DNA from: Chelatococcus sp. HY11
GTDB taxonomy: Bacteria > Pseudomonadota > Alphaproteobacteria > Rhizobiales > Beijerinckiaceae
DNA length: 64,000 nucleotides
NCBI RefSeq assembly: GCF_018398335.1
Contig: NZ_JAHBRX010000002.1
Location: forward strand, 434,001-498,000
Direction of reading: 5' to 3'
The translations under genes were made by a program, and so were the position numbers. The number at the start of each line of letters is the position of its first letter. Position 1 is the stretch's first letter. Under the pieces are notes generated by a model. The model searched no databases. It was not told where the DNA came from and saw only the letters and a list, made by a program, of their open reading frames with translations. Shown in pieces: positions 1-8,511 of the stretch.

Positions 1-783
1 TCCGACACTCCCGATACGGGCGTGTCGTTCGCCGTGATCACCACCGCCGATGACGCTGTCGCACGATCGGTGTTGCAGCGCTTGTGCGCCCTTGCGATCG
101 ACCTGCGCGCGCACGGCCTGCCGGAAGAATGGAACCTCGACGAGGCGGTCGCCCGGATCAAGACGCTGGCCGGCGGCCCCTATATCATGGTCGAGCCCTC
201 GGACAATATCGGCGGGGGCGCGCCGGGCGATGGCACGGCCGTACTGCGGGCGTTTCTCAGCCATGACCTCGACAACGCGGCAGTGGCCATTGCCGATCCC
301 GCCGCCGTTGCCGCGTTGGCGGACGCCCTCCCCGGCGAGACACGTCGCCTCTCCCTCGGCGGCAAGGGAAGCGCCATCGCGGATCCGCCGATCGAGATCG
401 ATGTCCGCTTCGTTAGTCGCAGCGACGGGAATTTCACCCTCGAGGATCGCAACAGCCACCTGGCCGCTTCCCAAGGTGTGCATTTCGCCATGGGCCCCTC
501 GGCGGTGGTCATCGTCGGCAAGGGCATCAAGGTGTTGCTCACCAGCCGCAAGACACCGCCGTTCGACCTCGCGCAGTTCCGCTCACAGGGCATCATCCCG
601 GAAGACCTCAAGGCGATCGGCGTCAAGGCGGCTGTCGCCCACCGTCGCGCCTATGACCCCATCGCCGCCGGCAGTTTCACGGTGGAAACGGCAGGTCCCT
701 GCACGAGCCAGATCACGTCCCTGCCCTTCCGCAGGCTACGGCCGGGCGTTTTCCCCATCCATGCTGATTGGAAGCCGGAATGA
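1..783 (+). CDS. M81-family metallopeptidase (MlrC-like), C-terminal part
   Basis: The reading frame is open to the left edge, so the gene begins outside the window and only about 260 C-terminal residues are seen. The segment DNIGGGAPGDGT (bases 202-237) is typical of the MlrC C-terminal domain, found in the family that includes microcystinase. The metal-binding N-terminal half is outside the window, so the substrate cannot be judged. Most homologues are cytoplasmic amidohydrolase-like proteins next to ABC importers of the peptide type. The stop codon overlaps the start of the RidA gene (ATGA), so the two are probably translationally coupled. An internal GTG at 22 looks like a start but lies inside the conserved domain. 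Family fairly sure, substrate unknown. Confidence 0.8.
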   Translation, partial: SDTPDTGVSFAVITTADDAVARSVLQRLCALAIDLRAHGLPEEWNLDEAVARIKTLAGGPYIMVEPSDNIGGGAPGDGTAVLRAFLSHDLDNAAVAIADPAAVAALADALPGETRRLSLGGKGSAIADPPIEIDVRFVSRSDGNFTLEDRNSHLAASQGVHFAMGPSAVVIVGKGIKVLLTSRKTPPFDLAQFRSQGIIPEDLKAIGVKAAVAHRRAYDPIAAGSFTVETAGPCTSQITSLPFRRLRPGVFPIHADWKPE

Positions 784-1160
784 TCGACTATCCCACGGCC
801 CCCGACACCCCGCGATCCCATCTGCCATTCAGCCCCTGCACGCGCGTGGGCAACCTGGTATTCGTCTCCGGTCAGGCCTCTGTCGACGCAACTGGCAAGA
901 TCATATCCGACAGCTTCGCGGGGGAAATGCGCCGCTCGATCGAGAACATGCGCAAAATCCTCGAGACGGCCGGGAGCGACTTGGCCCATGTCGTGCAGAC
1001 TCGGAATTATGTACGAGATGCGAGCGATCTCGCGGAGTTCAACGCGCTCTACACGGAATACTTTCGCGAGCCCTATCCGGCCCGGACCACCATCACCAAT
1101 TGCCTGACGGAAGCGCTCCGCTACGAGATCGAGTGCATCGCCGTCGTCAAGGAAACCTGA
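780..1160 (+). CDS. RidA family (YjgF/YER057c/UK114) protein
   Basis: This 126-residue protein has the size and pattern of the Rid family: an N-terminal hydrophobic strand ending VFVSGQ, an RNYV segment in the middle, and a C-terminal RTTITNCLTE stretch. RidA members hydrolyse reactive enamine/imine intermediates from PLP enzymes. Members beside amide-degrading genes often act as accessory deaminases. The ATG at 780 overlaps the TGA of the upstream MlrC-like gene, which supports it over an in-frame TTG at 768. Most homologues carry an arginine in the RTT motif that binds the substrate carboxylate, and it is present here. The specific substrate is not inferable. Confidence 0.85.
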   Translation: MIDYPTAPDTPRSHLPFSPCTRVGNLVFVSGQASVDATGKIISDSFAGEMRRSIENMRKILETAGSDLAHVVQTRNYVRDASDLAEFNALYTEYFREPYPARTTITNCLTEALRYEIECIAVVKET

Positions 1161-1171
1161 CGCGCGTCAGT

Positions 1172-1339
1172 GCCGACCTGATTGAAGCCGCGCCGTCCTT
1201 CCTGGGCTTCGGCCTGCTCCTGACCCAGACCTCGCTCGGCACGCTCATCCCCATCGGCTATGGTGACCTCCTCTCGGCAGAACGGTGGTCGTTCTCTTTC
1301 CAAGCCTCACGCGTAATCTTCTCGACAAACCCGCGATGA
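1172..1339 (+). pseudogene. Remnant of a DppC-type ABC permease, C-terminus
   Basis: One frame reads EAAPSFLGFGLLLTQTSLGT and then a degraded tail ending at TGA 1337-1339. Intact peptide-type ABC permeases of the DppC class end with EAALSFLGLGL...SWG, as the permeases at about 29.6 and 48.8 kb in this window do. Here only the last 55 or so codons are recognisable and the rest of the domain is missing. There is no start or ribosome site. I read it as the scar of a deleted importer operon that once adjoined the MlrC/RidA genes. The match is short, so this is moderately sure. Confidence 0.55.
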
Positions 1340-1534
1340 CACAGGTAACGCGGACTGAGGCGGCTCCTGCCGCGCGGAAGGCGATTTCCCGCGATTATTC
1401 GGCCATGGGAACTCGCGTCGCCTAACACGCGGCGGAGACAGATTACGCGAATTGGCCTTCGCGACAGGGCGAAGGAGAAGGACAGAGCGCGTGAGACCGG
1501 ACAAGGACCCCTGGATCATCCAGGGCTAGGCCCT

Positions 1535-1699
1535 GTGGCTTCGCGCCGGACGATCCAGGAGGAAGTCTATCAGCGCCTCAGCCATGCCTTGATGACAGGC
1601 TGGTTCGACCCTGGCCAGATTCTCACCATCTCATCTCTGTCGGAACTCTTCGGGACAAGCCAACATCGCGCGCATGGGATGCATGGGGCCCGGTCATGA
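1535..1699 (+). pseudogene. Remnant of a GntR-family regulator, N-terminal HTH only
   Basis: Starting at GTG 1535 the frame reads IQEEVYQRLSHALMTGWFDP, then ILTISSLSELFGTS. This is the start of a GntR/FadR winged-helix domain up to the recognition helix. Instead of the expected VREAL segment it runs into unrelated sequence and stops at 1699, so the DNA-binding domain is incomplete and the ligand domain absent. The frame is open further upstream, so the original start is uncertain. With the permease scar just before it, the 1161-1881 stretch looks like a decayed transport/regulation region. No other coding signal is seen between 1700 and 1881. Confidence 0.55.
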
Positions 1700-1881
1700 T
1701 TGTTGGGCAGCAGAATTTCATGCATCTGCATGCTCTTCAAATCCGCGAGGCGCAGAGAATGCCTCTGCCCTGTTATTTCATGCTTGAAGTTTCATAGACC
1801 ATATCTACGATACTCCTGACGAAGCTGACGGACCTAACCAGCCGACACACGACAACCGATTGTCTTTCCGAGGGACATGAC

Positions 1882-2673
1882 ATGCAGGCTCAAGCACTTC
1901 TCGCCAATTTTGCGTCCGCCCTCGCGGCGGGCGATATCACTGTCGTCGACCTCACGGCGACGCTTGGGCCCGACACGCCCGTTCTCTATCTGCCACCGCA
2001 GTTCGGCAAGAACACGCCAAGCTTCAAGATGCATGAGATTTCCAACTATGATGCCAACGGCCCTTGGTGGGCCTGGGGCTGGATGGAGCTCGGCGAACAT
2101 ACGGGCACGCATTTCGACGCGCCTTCACACTGGATCTCGGGCAAGGATCAGCCGAACAATACGACGGATACCATCTCGGCGCAGACTTTCGTTGCTCCCG
2201 CAAACGTCATTGATGTCAGCCAGGAGGTGGCCGCCAATCCGGACTACCTTCTGACGGCCGATCATGTCCGCGCCTGGGAGGCCGAGCACGGCGCGATCGA
2301 GCCCGGCTCCTGGGTATTGATGCGCTCCGACTGGTATCACCGCAACACGAGCACGGAGGCCTTCCTGAATTCCTATGAGAATGGTCCCCATACGCCGGGG
2401 CCAAGCGTCGACTGCGTGCAGTATCTTTTGACCAAAGGCGTCATTGGCTTCGGCAACGAATGTGTTGGCACCGATGCGGGCAGCGCCGCCACCTTCGACC
2501 CTCCTTTCCCCGCTCACGCGCTCATTCTGGGTCAGGGCGGCTATGGTCTCGCAAGTCTTGTCAATCTGGACAAGCTTCCCCCGAAGGGCGCGATGGTGGT
2601 CGTTGCACCGCTCAAGATCCTGAACGGAACGGGAAGCCCGGTGCGCGCGCTCGCGCTCGTGCCGAAATCCTGA
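1882..2673 (+). CDS. Cyclase family protein (kynurenine-formamidase-like metal hydrolase)
   Basis: The 263-residue product carries the family's metal-binding signature HTGTHFDAPSHW (about residues 74-85), whose His, Asp and His residues bind zinc or manganese. Members include bacterial kynurenine formamidase, isatin hydrolase and carbamate or cyclic amide hydrolases. There is no signal peptide, so it is cytoplasmic. The ATG at 1882 has a purine-rich site (CGAGGGA) eight bases upstream. A strong hairpin follows the gene and a MarR regulator lies downstream on the same strand, which may control it. No kynurenine pathway gene is nearby, so I would not name it KynB. Family sure, substrate unknown. 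Confidence 0.85.
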   Translation: MQAQALLANFASALAAGDITVVDLTATLGPDTPVLYLPPQFGKNTPSFKMHEISNYDANGPWWAWGWMELGEHTGTHFDAPSHWISGKDQPNNTTDTISAQTFVAPANVIDVSQEVAANPDYLLTADHVRAWEAEHGAIEPGSWVLMRSDWYHRNTSTEAFLNSYENGPHTPGPSVDCVQYLLTKGVIGFGNECVGTDAGSAATFDPPFPAHALILGQGGYGLASLVNLDKLPPKGAMVVVAPLKILNGTGSPVRALALVPKS

Positions 2674-2705
2674 CTTGACCAAAGACTAAGGCTCGTGAAA
2701 AGCAT

Positions 2706-2735
2706 CACAAACCGGCGCCGAGATGCCGGTTTGTG
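2706..2735 (+). terminator. Hairpin after the cyclase-family gene
   Basis: A perfect 11-bp inverted repeat (CACAAACCGGC and its complement) encloses an 8-base loop about 30 bases after the stop codon. Only a weak T-rich stretch follows, so it may act as a terminator or as an mRNA 3' stabiliser. Confidence 0.55.
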
Positions 2736-2888
2736 TGATTTGGCTTGGGCATCGAACTTGGCGGCATCTGACATTCTTTGGCGTTGCAGTCTGGGCTTCA
2801 AAGACAGCTGCCAGTTTTACCCGGGAGTGAGCATGGCTTCTGGAACCGCCGGAGCGACCTGCGCTCAGGTTGAGAAAGGGCGGAAACA

Positions 2889-3398
2889 TTGAAAGCCGGA
2901 CGCTTCCCCAGTGGCCTTCTCCACGGCAAACCCGCACCTGACGGTGGTATTCCGTCGATTGGAGAAATTGGCCTCAATCAGTTCGCACCGTATCTGCTCA
3001 ACAGGCTTTCGGCGCGATGGAACCTGCAGGTTCAGGAGGCGCTGAAGGACTTCAACCTGACGACGACAAAAATGCGCGTGTTGGCGACGCTATGCGTGTC
3101 CTCCGGGCTTACGATCAACGAGCTCGCCACCTATGCCGTGACCGAGCAGTCGACGATGAGCCGGACCCTCGACGCGCTCGAGGAACAGGGCCTGATCCGT
3201 CGCCGCGCCCGCCCCGATGACATGCGTGTTCGTGAGATTCATATCACTGAGGAAGGTCGCCAGATCTTCACGCAATTCTGGCCGAGCTTTTACGCGATGT
3301 ACAACGAGATGTTCCATGGCGTCGATGAGGGCGAGTTCCGCGCCTTTATCGCGACGTTACATAAGCTTCTGCGCAACCTCGATCAGGAAAATCTCTAA
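2889..3398 (+). CDS. MarR family transcriptional regulator
   Basis: The roughly 169-residue protein has a MarR winged helix. The helix-turn-helix TINELATYAVTEQSTMSRTL is followed by the wing LIRRRARPDDMRVREIHITEEGR, whose DxR motif is characteristic. MarR proteins are dimeric and often bind phenolic or other small ligands. The start is a TTG at 2889 with AAAGGGCGG upstream; no ATG lies before the conserved domain, so the first 25-30 residues are uncertain. The likely target is its own promoter and the cyclase-family gene upstream, but this is inference from position. The 215 bases before it hold the hairpin at 2706-2735 and no other clear signal. Confidence 0.85.
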   Translation: MKAGRFPSGLLHGKPAPDGGIPSIGEIGLNQFAPYLLNRLSARWNLQVQEALKDFNLTTTKMRVLATLCVSSGLTINELATYAVTEQSTMSRTLDALEEQGLIRRRARPDDMRVREIHITEEGRQIFTQFWPSFYAMYNEMFHGVDEGEFRAFIATLHKLLRNLDQENL

Positions 3399-3407
3399 CC
3401 TGTAGTG

Positions 3408-3436
3408 TTTCCGCCCGGCATGCATTGGCGCGGAAA
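3408..3436. terminator. Inverted repeat between convergent genes
   Basis: TTTCCGC and GCGGAAA form a perfect 7-bp stem with a 15-base loop between the MarR gene and the convergent response regulator. Its T-run and A-run flanks would suit a bidirectional terminator, but the loop is long and the call is weak. Confidence 0.35.
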
Positions 3437-3451
3437 TACGGAAATCGCCTT

Positions 3452-4174
3452 CTAGTTGCAGCCGTGGGACGGCTCGAACAGGTAGCCCTCGCCACGGACG
3501 GTCTTGAACAACTCGGGTCTGGATGGGTCAGCCTCGAGCTTCTTGCGCAGTCGAGCGATACGGATATCCACACTGCGGTCGGCCTCTCCGAGCGGCCGGC
3601 CATGGGCGAGTTCACACAGTCGCTCGCGCGTCAGGACCTGATGTGGATGGCGCGCGAAGGCCTCCAGCAGCTCGTACTCCATGCTGCTGATCTCGACATC
3701 GTCGCCGGCGGCATCGAGAAGCCGCTTGCCGTCGAGATCAAGACGGAAGCGCCCCAGTGACAGGGACCGCCGCGGACGCTGCGCGTCCAGCGGAAGCGTG
3801 GGCATGCGTCGGAGAACGCTGCGGACACGGGCGAGGAGCTCGCGCACCTCGAAAGGCTTGATCAGGTAGTCGTCGGCACCATGGCCGAACGCCAGCAGTT
3901 TGCTCCGTTCGTCAGCATTGGCCGTCAGCATGATGATCCCCATCCTCTCGGCCGCGCTCCGCAACCGGCGCACGATGGAGAACCCGCTCTCTCCCGGCAT
4001 ATTGATATCGAGCAGAATAAGGTCGGGGGTCTTCGAGGTCATCAGACGATCGAGCTCGGCGCCATTTCCGGCTCCGCTCACCTTGAAGCCTTGCATACCG
4101 AGATAGTCCTCGATCATCCCGCGCAGGCCCGGCTCGTCGTCAACGACAAAAATTTCAGCTTGTGCGTTCATCAC
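3452..4174 (-). CDS. OmpR-family response regulator
   Basis: The 240-residue protein has a receiver domain (about residues 7-120) with acidic pair D12-D13, phosphoacceptor D56 in LLDINMP and K106 in LIKPF. A winged-helix DNA-binding domain follows (about 140-235) and ends RLRKKLE...VRGEGYLF, typical of OmpR/PhoB regulators. It lies 11 bases downstream of the hybrid sensor kinase on the same strand, so the two are almost surely co-transcribed and cognate. The second regulator at 7.8 kb, divergent from the kinase, has the same architecture. Target genes cannot be read from the sequence. Confidence 0.92.
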   Translation of the reverse strand: MMNAQAEIFVVDDEPGLRGMIEDYLGMQGFKVSGAGNGAELDRLMTSKTPDLILLDINMPGESGFSIVRRLRSAAERMGIIMLTANADERSKLLAFGHGADDYLIKPFEVRELLARVRSVLRRMPTLPLDAQRPRRSLSLGRFRLDLDGKRLLDAAGDDVEISSMEYELLEAFARHPHQVLTRERLCELAHGRPLGEADRSVDIRIARLRKKLEADPSRPELFKTVRGEGYLFEPSHGCN

Positions 4175-4185
4175 GTATCCGCGGG

Positions 4186-7100
4186 TTATCCAACTGCAAC
4201 AACTGGCTCATTGCTCCCGGATGTACGTGGGACGTTGAGAAGTGGTTGGAGTACCGCTCTCAAGCCTTCGATATCGATAGGCTTCTCGATCATGATCAAC
4301 CCTTCACAGCGCAGCGCCGTTCCCGATGTCAATGCGTCACCCGTCATGACGATGACCCGGCCATCGAGATCCGGACGTTCCTCCGCGATGAACGCCAAGA
4401 GGCGTTCTCCGCCTACGCCTGGCATACGCAGATCCGTGAGTACGACATCAAACGGCTGTTCAGCGAGCACCGTCTGCGCGTCATAGCCGCTGGTCACCGT
4501 CGTAACATCAGCCCCATCACGCTCCAATGCTTCAGCGATGAAGCTCGCAATGCTGGCTTCGTCATCAACGATGAGAACGCGGCCGGACAGGGGCTGCCGT
4601 TGAATTGTCCGCACGGGCGTGCCCTGTAGGGGCGGCGCCTCAGAGATTGGCAGGACGACGCGGCAGAGTGCGCCTCCCTCAGGGCCGGAATCGAGAGTGA
4701 TGATTCCGCCGTGCGCCTCCACGATGCCGCTACACAAGGACAGGCCGATACCCGTTCCCACCCCGAGAGGCTTTGTCGTAAAAAAGGGCTCAAAGGCCCG
4801 TTGCTTCACCGTATCGTTAACGCCGTGCCCTGTATCAAGCAGATCGATAACGATCGCCTGGTCGCGAACTGCCGTTTTGATGATGAGCCTTCGCCGCCCC
4901 TCGATCCCGGTCATGGCCTGCATGGCGTTCAACACGAGATTCATGAAGACCTGGTGGAGCTGATCGGCATCCGCCAGTATCGCCGGCAGATCCCGGACGC
5001 GATCACGGATCACTTCGACACCGTTCACCCGCAGACCATAGGCCGCGAGTTCCATGACATCATCGATAACGGATTCGACATTCACCCATTTTTTCTCAAC
5101 GGGCTTCGCGCGTGCCATGGCGAGGAAACGTTTGACGATCCGCGCGCATCTCTCCGCCGCCACATGCACCTCCCGCGCACGGCGACGGGTCGGCTCGTCT
5201 GATGCGAGCTCCTGGAGCATGCCGGCGTATCCGACAACAATGGAGAGAGGGTTGTTGAGTTCATGGGCAACGCCGGCGAGCAAGGATCCCAGCGCGGCGA
5301 GCTTCTCGTTCTGATAGAGCGCATCGCGCTGCCGGCGCAGCTCTTCTTCGGTGACCTTTTGCAGCGTCAGATCAACGCCAAAGATGCCAACGCCATCTAT
5401 GGCGCCGTCCGTGTTGTGAAGCGGAAAGAGAATGGCGAGCGCGTCACGGTAGTGGTCACGTCCGGGGTAGTGCTCTTCACTGACCTGCACCTCACCCGTT
5501 GTCAGCACATGTTTAATGCTCACGTCGAGCGCGATCATGGCCTCCGAATTGATGAAATCGGACACACGCTTGCCAGTGATCATGCCGAGCTCTCGATTCA
5601 GCATGCGCTCGGCTTCTGGATTGGCCATGATGAGGCGCCCCTCGGCGTCCATCAGCATGATCACGACGGGCGCGTAGGCGAGCAAGGCCGCAAGCCTCGT
5701 CTCACTTTCGCGCAACTGCATCTCAGCCTGCCGCGCTTCAGTGATGTCGCGCAGAAGGATAACCGTTCCGCCGTCCGGCATGGCGCTTTTCCGATAGCTC
5801 AACCAGCGGCCATCGAGAAGCATGGGCTCGGGATCATGCGCGTCGAGCCAGCCTGGATCCAGCAATTCAGGCAGGTAGCTGCCAATGGCAATCCGCACCC
5901 GCCCCTCCTGCCCGAGGAGTTGGGCGAAGGCCTCGTTGTAGAAGACAATACGGCGGTCGGAACCGACGATGGCGAAACCGTCGATCAGACTTGAGGCGGC
6001 TGCGAGAAATCGCGCTTCGCTTTCCTCCAGCTTTTCCTGGTAGTTGCGGCTATTGGCGAAAGCCTCCGATATCCTCTCGAAGCTCGGCTGCCATCCTTTT
6101 GGTAAGAGCGGTGGAGCCACTTCGATACCGGCGGCCTTCGCGCCCAAATAGTCTGCCAATCGGAAGCTTGGCAGAATATAAGACTTGTGCAGATAACGGA
6201 GAATGATCGCGAGCATAGCGATCAGTCCAAGAAGGATCAGCGCATAGGAAATGAAGCGTGGAAAGAGATAAGCGTTCAGATCGCTATCGGGCAGAACGTA
6301 GATCAGACGATAGCCTGAGTATGGCCCAACTCGCGATATGACCCAGTTATCATCGACCGATGAAAAGCCGTCGTCCGGTTTCAGGGCAAGTATCTTCTGG
6401 AGCAGCCCATCGGCGAACAGATAAGCGCGCATCTTCTGGAGATCGCCGCCGAACGCAGCACCGTTAAGACCAAGAATCTCGTTGTGATCATTGAGAATAA
6501 CTGCCAGTCCCAGCGGTTGCTTCATTGGCGTGAGAATAGCGTCGAAGGCGCTCAGGAGAATATCGGTGCCAACAACCCCGCGGAACTGGCCGCGAACATA
6601 GACCGGAGCAGCCTGGCTGACCATCGGCCCCGCGTCCCCCGCATCGTCATAAACCTTCGTCCAGTAGGAGGTCCGATCGGGATTATTCTGCGGCAGGCCT
6701 AGCTGGAAGACTGGATAGTTTTGCCATTGCGTCAGCAATTGTCGCATGTCGGCGAAAGCGAATCGACTCTCGGCGGCCTTGGCGAGATCAGCAAGACTGG
6801 CGCCAGGATAGATCGCCACGAACGCAGCATTCGCCGGCATGAAGTAGCTCCAACGTGCATTCGAGCCAACGATCTTGTCGAGCCTGAGCATGGAAAGAAG
6901 CTCCAGTCCCGCATCGACTGGGACGGCCGCGTCGCCGCGCAGGTTGGGCAACTCGGGTATGCCCAACAGATTACCATCCTCCTCCACCGTCGCAGCCGCC
7001 CCCCATTCAACCCCCGAGAACGAGCCGCCTCCCAAATGCACGTCCACGGTCTGAAATTTGCGCGCGTTAGCCTCACTCAGGCCCTCGCCATCCATCGCGA

Positions 7101-7377
7101 TGTGCTGCTCAACCGTGAGCCGCATATGCTCGACCTGACGGCTTGCGCCCATCATCATCGTGCGCAGGGTGAAATGTTGCTCCGCCGTCAGGGTATTGAG
7201 TTCCGACAACAATGCGCGGCGCTGGGGAGCAAACTGCTCGATAGCCAAGCCGATGATCAAACCCGCCAGGGGAAGTAAGCAGACGAGCAAGAGGCGCGCC
7301 GACGGACCAATGCCGGACATGCGAGACAGCACACTTCTCCCAGCCCCTGAAAGCCCCATTACACCCCTTACCCGCAA
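4186..7377 (-). CDS. Hybrid sensor histidine kinase with extracytoplasmic sensor, two PAS domains and receiver
   Basis: The 1063-residue protein has a membrane segment at about 28-46, a large periplasmic sensor region at about 50-370 (probably a Cache-type ligand domain) and a second membrane segment at about 375-394. Two PAS-like domains follow (about 455-550 and 560-675). The dimerisation domain has H705 in VAHELNNP. The ATPase domain has N817, the G1 box DTGHG (848-852) and the G2 box GVGTGIGLSL. A C-terminal receiver carries D982 and K1032. With the regulator 11 bases downstream it could work as a phosphorelay, yet no HPt domain is seen in the window. The ligand is unknown. The stretch upstream is shared with the divergent second regulator. 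Confidence 0.92.
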   Translation of the reverse strand: MRVRGVMGLSGAGRSVLSRMSGIGPSARLLLVCLLPLAGLIIGLAIEQFAPQRRALLSELNTLTAEQHFTLRTMMMGASRQVEHMRLTVEQHIAMDGEGLSEANARKFQTVDVHLGGGSFSGVEWGAAATVEEDGNLLGIPELPNLRGDAAVPVDAGLELLSMLRLDKIVGSNARWSYFMPANAAFVAIYPGASLADLAKAAESRFAFADMRQLLTQWQNYPVFQLGLPQNNPDRTSYWTKVYDDAGDAGPMVSQAAPVYVRGQFRGVVGTDILLSAFDAILTPMKQPLGLAVILNDHNEILGLNGAAFGGDLQKMRAYLFADGLLQKILALKPDDGFSSVDDNWVISRVGPYSGYRLIYVLPDSDLNAYLFPRFISYALILLGLIAMLAIILRYLHKSYILPSFRLADYLGAKAAGIEVAPPLLPKGWQPSFERISEAFANSRNYQEKLEESEARFLAAASSLIDGFAIVGSDRRIVFYNEAFAQLLGQEGRVRIAIGSYLPELLDPGWLDAHDPEPMLLDGRWLSYRKSAMPDGGTVILLRDITEARQAEMQLRESETRLAALLAYAPVVIMLMDAEGRLIMANPEAERMLNRELGMITGKRVSDFINSEAMIALDVSIKHVLTTGEVQVSEEHYPGRDHYRDALAILFPLHNTDGAIDGVGIFGVDLTLQKVTEEELRRQRDALYQNEKLAALGSLLAGVAHELNNPLSIVVGYAGMLQELASDEPTRRRAREVHVAAERCARIVKRFLAMARAKPVEKKWVNVESVIDDVMELAAYGLRVNGVEVIRDRVRDLPAILADADQLHQVFMNLVLNAMQAMTGIEGRRRLIIKTAVRDQAIVIDLLDTGHGVNDTVKQRAFEPFFTTKPLGVGTGIGLSLCSGIVEAHGGIITLDSGPEGGALCRVVLPISEAPPLQGTPVRTIQRQPLSGRVLIVDDEASIASFIAEALERDGADVTTVTSGYDAQTVLAEQPFDVVLTDLRMPGVGGERLLAFIAEERPDLDGRVIVMTGDALTSGTALRCEGLIMIEKPIDIEGLRAVLQPLLNVPRTSGSNEPVVAVG

Positions 7378-7803
7378 TCAGTCCCACGTCGTGGGCAACC
7401 CGAAGCGCCGGCCAGTCAGTGTCGAGGGCCTTCTCCTGGACCAGCCCTGATACTTCACAGCCGATGTTTCATTGTGATGTCGAAACCCAGCTCCACTTCT
7501 GATCTGAGCCCCACATGACCCGAAGAGCAAGACCACTTATGCGCGAGGTATAAAAAAATAACACGCCATGCACAGTAACGCTTACCGGGCTTATGCGCGG
7601 CAAGGCGAGCTCGAAACCAGTGCGCTCTGCACGCGGAGAGGCAACCCGCGTCATCATGTCACATTAATAACCTTGAACCAGAGCATTCCAGTGCGACTGA
7701 AATCTTAGGTTTCCCGGTCCAAGGGAATTTTTGGTATAATGTTACGTCTACCATAGGGTTGGCCAGCTTGGGCAATGTCCCCCGCGGGCTTGGAAAGCGC
7801 ACG
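7378..7803. other. Divergent intergenic region between sensor kinase and second regulator
   Basis: These 426 bases hold no convincing gene on either strand. The right part carries an extended -10 element for the plus-strand regulator. Short reading frames here lack ribosome sites and family features. Operators for one or both response regulators are likely in this stretch but I could not define a repeat. Confidence 0.6.
7731..7739 (+). promoter_or_regulatory. Extended -10 promoter element
   Basis: TGGTATAAT contains a consensus -10 hexamer (7734-7739) preceded by the TGn extension, 65 bases before the ATG of the second response regulator. No good -35 is seen, which an extended -10 can tolerate or which may point to activator dependence. 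Confidence 0.5.
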
Positions 7804-8484
7804 ATGGCGGATTTAATTATAGTCGACGATGATCGGGCGCTCTGCGGAATGCTCGAGGATTTCCTGACGCTGGAAGGCCATATGGTGCGTTGCGCCACTG
7901 ATGCCCGCGTCCTTTCCACAATGCTGGACGAACGGCTGCCCGATCTCGTGGTGCTCGATCTCAGCCTTCCTGACGAGGATGGCCTGAGCATCACCCGCCG
8001 TCTTCGCAGGGGCTACGACTTTGGCATCATGATGGTAACCGGGACCGCTGACCTGACCGAGAAGGTGGTCGGCTTGGAAATCGGCGCTGACGACTATGTC
8101 ACCAAGCCTTTCTCGCTGCTGGAGCTGGGCGCGCGGATCCAGGCGATCCTTCGGCGCAGGCGTGCTGACAAAAGCACCCTGGTGCCATTCGGCGCGTTCT
8201 GGCTCGATCTGAAAAGCTGGAAGCTGTTCGAGCCGAGTGGTCGGGAGGTCAATCTATTTCCAACGGAGATCGACCTGATCGCCGCCTTCGCGACCAATCC
8301 CGGCAAGATGCTGAGCCGAGACGAGATCCTGCGGCTGGCGCCGGCGCATGGCACGGACCCGCTGGACAGGAGTATCGACACCCGCATCACGCGGCTGAGG
8401 CGGAAACTCGAAAGTCACGGGCTAGACGGCGACCTCGTCAGGACCTCGCGGGGGAACGGCTATATCTACCTCGGGCCTTCCTGA
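7804..8484 (+). CDS. OmpR-family response regulator
   Basis: The 226-residue protein has a receiver (about 3-115) with D8-D9, phosphoacceptor D52 in VVLDLSLP and the lysine of VTKPF, then a winged helix ending RLRRKLE...SRGNGYIYL. The ATG at 7804 has GGAAAG upstream and starts directly at the first receiver strand; an in-frame TTG at 7759 would add an unlikely 15-residue tail. It is transcribed away from the hybrid kinase and resembles the regulator at 3.5 kb, so the kinase may serve both, or this one may have another partner. It is convergent with rhaI with 27 bases between, so a link to rhamnose use is not evident. Confidence 0.92.
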   Translation: MADLIIVDDDRALCGMLEDFLTLEGHMVRCATDARVLSTMLDERLPDLVVLDLSLPDEDGLSITRRLRRGYDFGIMMVTGTADLTEKVVGLEIGADDYVTKPFSLLELGARIQAILRRRRADKSTLVPFGAFWLDLKSWKLFEPSGREVNLFPTEIDLIAAFATNPGKMLSRDEILRLAPAHGTDPLDRSIDTRITRLRRKLESHGLDGDLVRTSRGNGYIYLGPS

Positions 8485-8511
8485 GAGGCGCCGCTTTCGC
8501 CCCTACGCCGG

